Source: Myxococcales bacterium (lineage in GTDB: Bacteria; Myxococcota_A; Polyangia; Haliangiales; Haliangiaceae). Taken from it: a stretch of 64,000 nucleotides of DNA. Below, in pieces: positions 60,541-64,000 of the stretch. Below the pieces are notes generated by a model. It was not told where the DNA came from, made no database searches, and saw only the letters and a list, made by a program, of their open reading frames with translations. Within the stretch, counting starts at the first letter, position 1. Every line of letters begins with the position of its first letter. The DNA lies in the NCBI GenBank assembly GCA_016706545.1, contig JADJJK010000006.1, positions 53,501 through 117,500 of the forward strand, read 5' to 3'. The position numbers were made by a program, and so were the translations under genes.

Positions 60541-61614
60541 TCAGCGGGTAGGTTGCATGGAAAGATCCAGGCGCCGCCAGCTCCACCCAGGTGGTGTGAC
60601 CTGTAGTAGCAGCGCGGAAGGGGAGGGCAGGGCGCCATCCGCGGGCATCCGCGGCTCGCCATCGGAGAACCCGGTGAACGCCACGTGCAGTGGCGCCTTG
60701 GCCGAGCCGGAGCCGCTGATGTTCTGGTGCCAGCCGGTAGGCTCGCCTACAACCGCCAGCTCCACGTGGTGCTGCTCCAGGATCTGGCGCATGCGGAGGT
60801 CTCCGCGCGCGGCCGTGGCGCCATCTGGTCGGGGCGCCGCCCACGCCGCGAGCACGCGGAGCCCGGGCGCCTTCCCCAGCCGCGTGGCGGTCTGCTCGAG
60901 CGCGCCATCGTCAAAGCCGCAGCCGTCGGGGCCGGCGCTGAGCTGGCCAAGGTGGCGCGCACCGGGCAGGGTGGCCACCGTGGCGATCCCCAGCTCGAGC
61001 CAGCGCGTGCGGCTGCCGTCGACGATGCGGGCACCTGCGCGCGCCAGCCGCGCCACGGCGGCGCGGTGCGCGGGCACGGGCTCCAGATCTCCTGGGCTCG
61101 CCACCAGCAGGTAGTGGTCGCTGACCAGCGCCCGCAGCGCGGCTTCGATGCCGGCCTCATCCGCCGCCAGTCCACCCAGCGACAGCACCGCCGTCACCTT
61201 GCTCGCCGCCAGCAGCGCTGCGGCGCGGCGCAGGCCCGCCAGCGTGGGCTGCCCCGCGCCCCCGGCATCGGCGATGAACCCCAGCGAGAGCTCGGTTGGC
61301 ACCGCCGCCAGCGTCAGCGTCCCCGGGCCGGCGCGCCAGCGCTCGGGCTCGGCGACCGGCGCCGGCGCGGTCTCGGAAGCTTCCTCCGCCTCCTCCGCCT
61401 CCTCCGCCTCCGGCGAAGCGCAGGGCCACGGCTCACGCCGCTCGGCGGCGGCGGCTAGCCCGCGAAGGAGCGCCGCGCCAAGCGCGCGGCCGTCGCTGTC
61501 GCTGGGGGCGTCGCGGCGCCCGCAGCCCGCGACCAGGGCGCAGGCCAGGCACGCCAGGGCCCACCGCTTGGCTGCGATACCTTCGAGCAAAGGGGCCTCT
61601 CGGCTGCCGCTCAT
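60541..61614 (-). CDS. Lipoprotein with degenerate metallophosphoesterase-like fold
   Basis: This is a 357-residue lipoprotein (lipobox LVAGC at about residue 31) whose start overlaps the LysM gene stop by 4 nt. After a Glu/Ala tract (EAEEAEEAEE) from a GAG/GCG repeat, a domain appears that recalls calcineurin-like phosphoesterases: LGFIADAGG, VTAVLSLGGLAADE, VASPGDLEPVPAHRAAVARL and VATLPGARH. The metal ligands of the active family (GDxH, GNH) are not present, so it should be inactive. It may be a binding or scaffold protein. Confidence 0.7.
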   Translation of the reverse strand: MSGSREAPLLEGIAAKRWALACLACALVAGCGRRDAPSDSDGRALGAALLRGLAAAAERREPWPCASPEAEEAEEAEEASETAPAPVAEPERWRAGPGTLTLAAVPTELSLGFIADAGGAGQPTLAGLRRAAALLAASKVTAVLSLGGLAADEAGIEAALRALVSDHYLLVASPGDLEPVPAHRAAVARLARAGARIVDGSRTRWLELGIATVATLPGARHLGQLSAGPDGCGFDDGALEQTATRLGKAPGLRVLAAWAAPRPDGATAARGDLRMRQILEQHHVELAVVGEPTGWHQNISGSGSAKAPLHVAFTGFSDGEPRMPADGALPSPSALLLQVTPPGWSWRRLDLSMQPTR

Positions 61615-62564
61615 GGCCCTGGATCGACGCGCCCGCCAGCGCGCACCCAGACCTCGCGCACCCGGGGCGAGAACCAGTACGGCGACACGCTGTAGCGGGG
61701 TCTGCGTTCCAGCGCCTGCTTGAAGCGCGCCATCGCGGACTCCTCGTCCTCGGTCGCAAGGTACGCGGCCCCCAGCAAGATCGAGATGTCCACCGCCAGG
61801 CTGGCGTCGAGGTAGTCGACGTCCAGATCCGCCAGCTCGCGCTTGACGGCGGCGAAGTTGCCGTCTCGCCAGGCCGCCATCGCGGTCGGCAGCGCGGTCA
61901 CCGCGCGAGCGGCCACTTGCACCCGCTTGTTGGTCCGCGCGGCCGCTTCCTCGTCCACCGGTGGCAGCTTGGACTCGCGCACCCGCACGTTGAAGATGGG
62001 CACCACCAGCGATTCGCCCTTGGCGACCATCGGACGATCCAGGAAGTTGTACCGGGTCAAAAGCTCCGCGTTCTTGCTGTCGCCGAAGTAGGCCGCGGCG
62101 ATGCTGGCCACGCGCTCGTCGGCCGCCGCCACGTGGGTGACATGAAAGGGGATGAGGATGTGGGTACCGGCGGGCAACGACGCCTCTGGCTCGAGCCGGT
62201 TGAACTCGGCCAAGAACACCGCGCGTTTGGGATCGGACAGGTAGGCCTGGGCCAGCGACGCCAGCGTGTCGCCCGGCGCGGTGGTGACGTCTCGGTTGAC
62301 GGGGATCTTGAGCCGCTCGCCAGGCCGTAGCGGACGCGGGTGCGAGATCCGGTTGGCGACCATCACGAACACCGCGTAGCGCCGATCGCCGTAGTACTCC
62401 GCGGCGATGAGCTCCAGGGTGTCGCCCGCCTTGACGCGATACGTGATCGAGTCGCTGGGGGGCGCGGCCTCGGCCTGCCGCCAGGTGCCCAGCACCAGGC
62501 CGGCCAGCATGAGCCAGCTCCAGAACACCCGTGTGCTGGCGGCGCTGGGGATGCCGAAGGTCAT
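61611..62564 (-). CDS. LysM-domain envelope protein
   Basis: This 317-residue protein has a signal ending AEAAPP. Three LysM-like units follow: ITYRVKAGDTLELIAAEYYGD, DVTTAPGDTLASLAQAYL and a third around ADERVASIAAAYFGDSKN, each ending in a short LxIP or LVVP. The last 100 residues are TPR-like (SILLGAAYLATEDEESAMAR). LysM binds peptidoglycan. It is translationally coupled to the kinase upstream and the lipoprotein downstream (4-nt overlaps each), so the three proteins probably act in one cell-wall signalling unit. Confidence 0.88.
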   Translation of the reverse strand: MTFGIPSAASTRVFWSWLMLAGLVLGTWRQAEAAPPSDSITYRVKAGDTLELIAAEYYGDRRYAVFVMVANRISHPRPLRPGERLKIPVNRDVTTAPGDTLASLAQAYLSDPKRAVFLAEFNRLEPEASLPAGTHILIPFHVTHVAAADERVASIAAAYFGDSKNAELLTRYNFLDRPMVAKGESLVVPIFNVRVRESKLPPVDEEAAARTNKRVQVAARAVTALPTAMAAWRDGNFAAVKRELADLDVDYLDASLAVDISILLGAAYLATEDEESAMARFKQALERRPRYSVSPYWFSPRVREVWVRAGGRVDPGP

Positions 62565-63925
62565 GGCGTGCCTCCCTTGGGGATCTGCTTGCCTGGTAGC
62601 AACAAGCCGTCGCGTTCGAAATCCACGGCCAGGCGGATCGCCTGCTCGGTGGTGCCGGAGGTCACGTCGATGGTTCGCTCCACCGGCTGGTACCAGGCGT
62701 GCTCGAACCGGACGAGATGCGGACCTGAGGTAAGCTCGATGGCCTTGGCGATGGGCGTGCTGCCGAGCGCCTTGCCATCAATCGAGATCTCCGCCCAGGG
62801 GATGGCATGCACCAGGACGAAGCCGCGCTGTTCGGCGACCACGGCCTGCCCGTTGACCATCGTGGTGGGCGTGTGCGGCGTGGCGCCAAGCGGCGCCAGG
62901 TGGATGAGCCCCAGCATCAAGATCAGCATGCCCACCGTGATGGCATGAGCGATCCAGCCTCGCCGGACCGCGTGTCGCGCCTGCATGTTGGGCTGCGCCA
63001 GGGAGCCTTGCCCCAGCGCGGACGGGTTCAGGTGCTCATCGGCCTCCAGCTCCGAGATGACCCCCTGACCGCGCAGAAACAAGACCAGCCGTGCGTGGTG
63101 GTTTATCTCCACGTGCTTGGCCAGAAACCGCTCCAGCGCCATCACCATGTGCTGCGCGGAGCGCCAGCGGTCCACCGGCCGCTTCTCCAGGCAGTTGTCG
63201 ATGATGCGCTCGAGCTCGCGCGGGATGTCCGGATTGAGCTTGCGCACCCGGACGTGCTTCTCCAGCCGGATCTTGTGCATCGCCGAGCGCTGCTCGTCTT
63301 CCACGAACGGCTTGCGCCCCGTGAGCATCTGGTAGAGCACCACGCCCAGCGAGAAGATGTCCGAGCGCGCGTCGAGCCTGTCGCCCAACACTTGCTCGGG
63401 GGACATGTAGGCGGGAGTGCCAATTCCGGTGCCTGCCTCGGTCAAGTCAGAGAAGCTCTGATCTCGGGCGATGCCAAAGTCCATCACCTTGACCCCACCT
63501 GCACGTGAAATCATGATGTTAGCTGGTTTGATGTCCCGGTGAACGACCCCGCGGTAGTGGACGTAGTCGAGCGCTCGCCCCACCTGCACCGCGATCACCG
63601 CGGCCACGTCATAGGGGAGGCGACCGCAACGATCGAGCAGGTCGTACAAGTCGATGCCTTGCACGAACTCCATCACGATGAAGTGGCCGCCCCGCTCCTG
63701 GTGGTAGTCGTATACGTTGATGATGTTCTCGTGCTGTAAGTTGGCGAGACTTTTCGCTTCTCTCTCGAAGCGGGTGGCGATGTTCTCCTCCAGCGCGGCG
63801 GCTGACTTGAGCGCCTTGATCGCCACCGTCCGGCCAAGGGGCTCCTGGACGGCGCGGTACACCACCGCCATTCCACCTGACGCGACTTCTTCAACTATCC
63901 GGCAGTTGCCGATGCGTTCCAGCAC
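62561..63925 (-). CDS. Eukaryote-like Ser/Thr protein kinase with PEGA-type C-terminus
   Basis: This is a 454-residue kinase from the GTG of VLERIGNCRI; the frame also extends to 63976. The kinase domain has ASGGMAVVYRA, Lys in VAIKALK, catalytic D131 (HRDIKPAN), DFGIAR and GTPAYMSPEQ. A cytosolic linker and a membrane helix (AITVGMLILMLGLIHLA) lead to a PEGA-like external domain (AEISIDGKALGSTPIAKAIEL, HLVRFEHAWYQPVERTI). It is the first gene of the three-gene operon with LysM and lipoprotein genes, and so may read the state of the cell wall. Confidence 0.93.
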   Translation of the reverse strand: MLERIGNCRIVEEVASGGMAVVYRAVQEPLGRTVAIKALKSAAALEENIATRFEREAKSLANLQHENIINVYDYHQERGGHFIVMEFVQGIDLYDLLDRCGRLPYDVAAVIAVQVGRALDYVHYRGVVHRDIKPANIMISRAGGVKVMDFGIARDQSFSDLTEAGTGIGTPAYMSPEQVLGDRLDARSDIFSLGVVLYQMLTGRKPFVEDEQRSAMHKIRLEKHVRVRKLNPDIPRELERIIDNCLEKRPVDRWRSAQHMVMALERFLAKHVEINHHARLVLFLRGQGVISELEADEHLNPSALGQGSLAQPNMQARHAVRRGWIAHAITVGMLILMLGLIHLAPLGATPHTPTTMVNGQAVVAEQRGFVLVHAIPWAEISIDGKALGSTPIAKAIELTSGPHLVRFEHAWYQPVERTIDVTSGTTEQAIRLAVDFERDGLLLPGKQIPKGGTP

Positions 63926-64000
63926 GGGGCCAAGCCTACCAGGTTCGAGGTCGCCGAGTCCGTGTGCGGCCCGCAACCAGCGCAGGCGCGCGCCCCGCCC

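Overview
The window is high-GC DNA from what looks like a myxobacterium-type organism (Myxococcota). This is an inference. It rests on two eukaryote-like Ser/Thr kinases, an NtrC-type two-component pair, many secreted or outer-membrane proteins and lipoproteins, a subtilase with accessory P domains, fatty-acid oxidation genes, and long open frames on every strand caused by G/C-biased third codon positions. I see no rRNA, tRNA, CRISPR array, prophage, transposase or replication origin.

Layout. 0-9 kb: the end of a thermonuclease gene, a helix-hairpin-helix/outer-membrane protein, a double-receiver response regulator divergent from a short Hsp70-like ATPase, then a tight three-gene operon of two exported TldD/PmbA-type proteins and a small radical SAM enzyme. 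9-19 kb: a large subtilase with a strong terminator, an Lnt-like acyltransferase divergent from a lipoprotein, and a 1054-aa phospholipase D/von Willebrand A fusion. 19-34 kb: lipid and small-molecule metabolism (two acyl-CoA dehydrogenases, a CoA transferase, a thiolase, a frameshifted HyuA-HyuB/5-oxoprolinase-like gene), two Hsp20 proteins, a COG0523 metallochaperone GTPase and an MntP-like manganese exporter. 34-37 kb: a RhuM-type protein, a frameshifted unknown gene and a DUF969/DUF979 permease pair. 37-44 kb: an HSP90-like GHKL ATPase overlapping a 1496-aa partner, then an FKBP isomerase. 44-52 kb: an NtrC/histidine-kinase pair, an EF-hand protein, a possible RelA/SpoT-like protein, a repeat-rich gap, an ABC1/UbiB kinase and a low-complexity protein. 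52-55 kb: DUF192 lipoprotein, hemD and hemB. 55-64 kb: three consecutive outer-membrane-barrel-like proteins, a zinc-ribbon Ser/Thr kinase, and a kinase-LysM-lipoprotein operon joined by 4-nt overlaps.

The two most interesting units each pair a catalytically complete protein with a homologue that has lost its catalytic residues. The exported TldD-like protein keeps HExxxH and the third Cys ligand, while its partner has lost both. The GHKL ATPase keeps the N, G1 and G2 boxes, while the giant downstream protein appears to carry a decayed GHKL domain. A second theme is the spread of short tandem repeats, both between genes and inside coding sequences, where they add Ala/Ser/Thr/Asp-rich linkers even to conserved enzymes. 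Two genes (26.1-30.1 kb and 34.9-35.6 kb) carry frameshifts that are either real decay or sequence errors.
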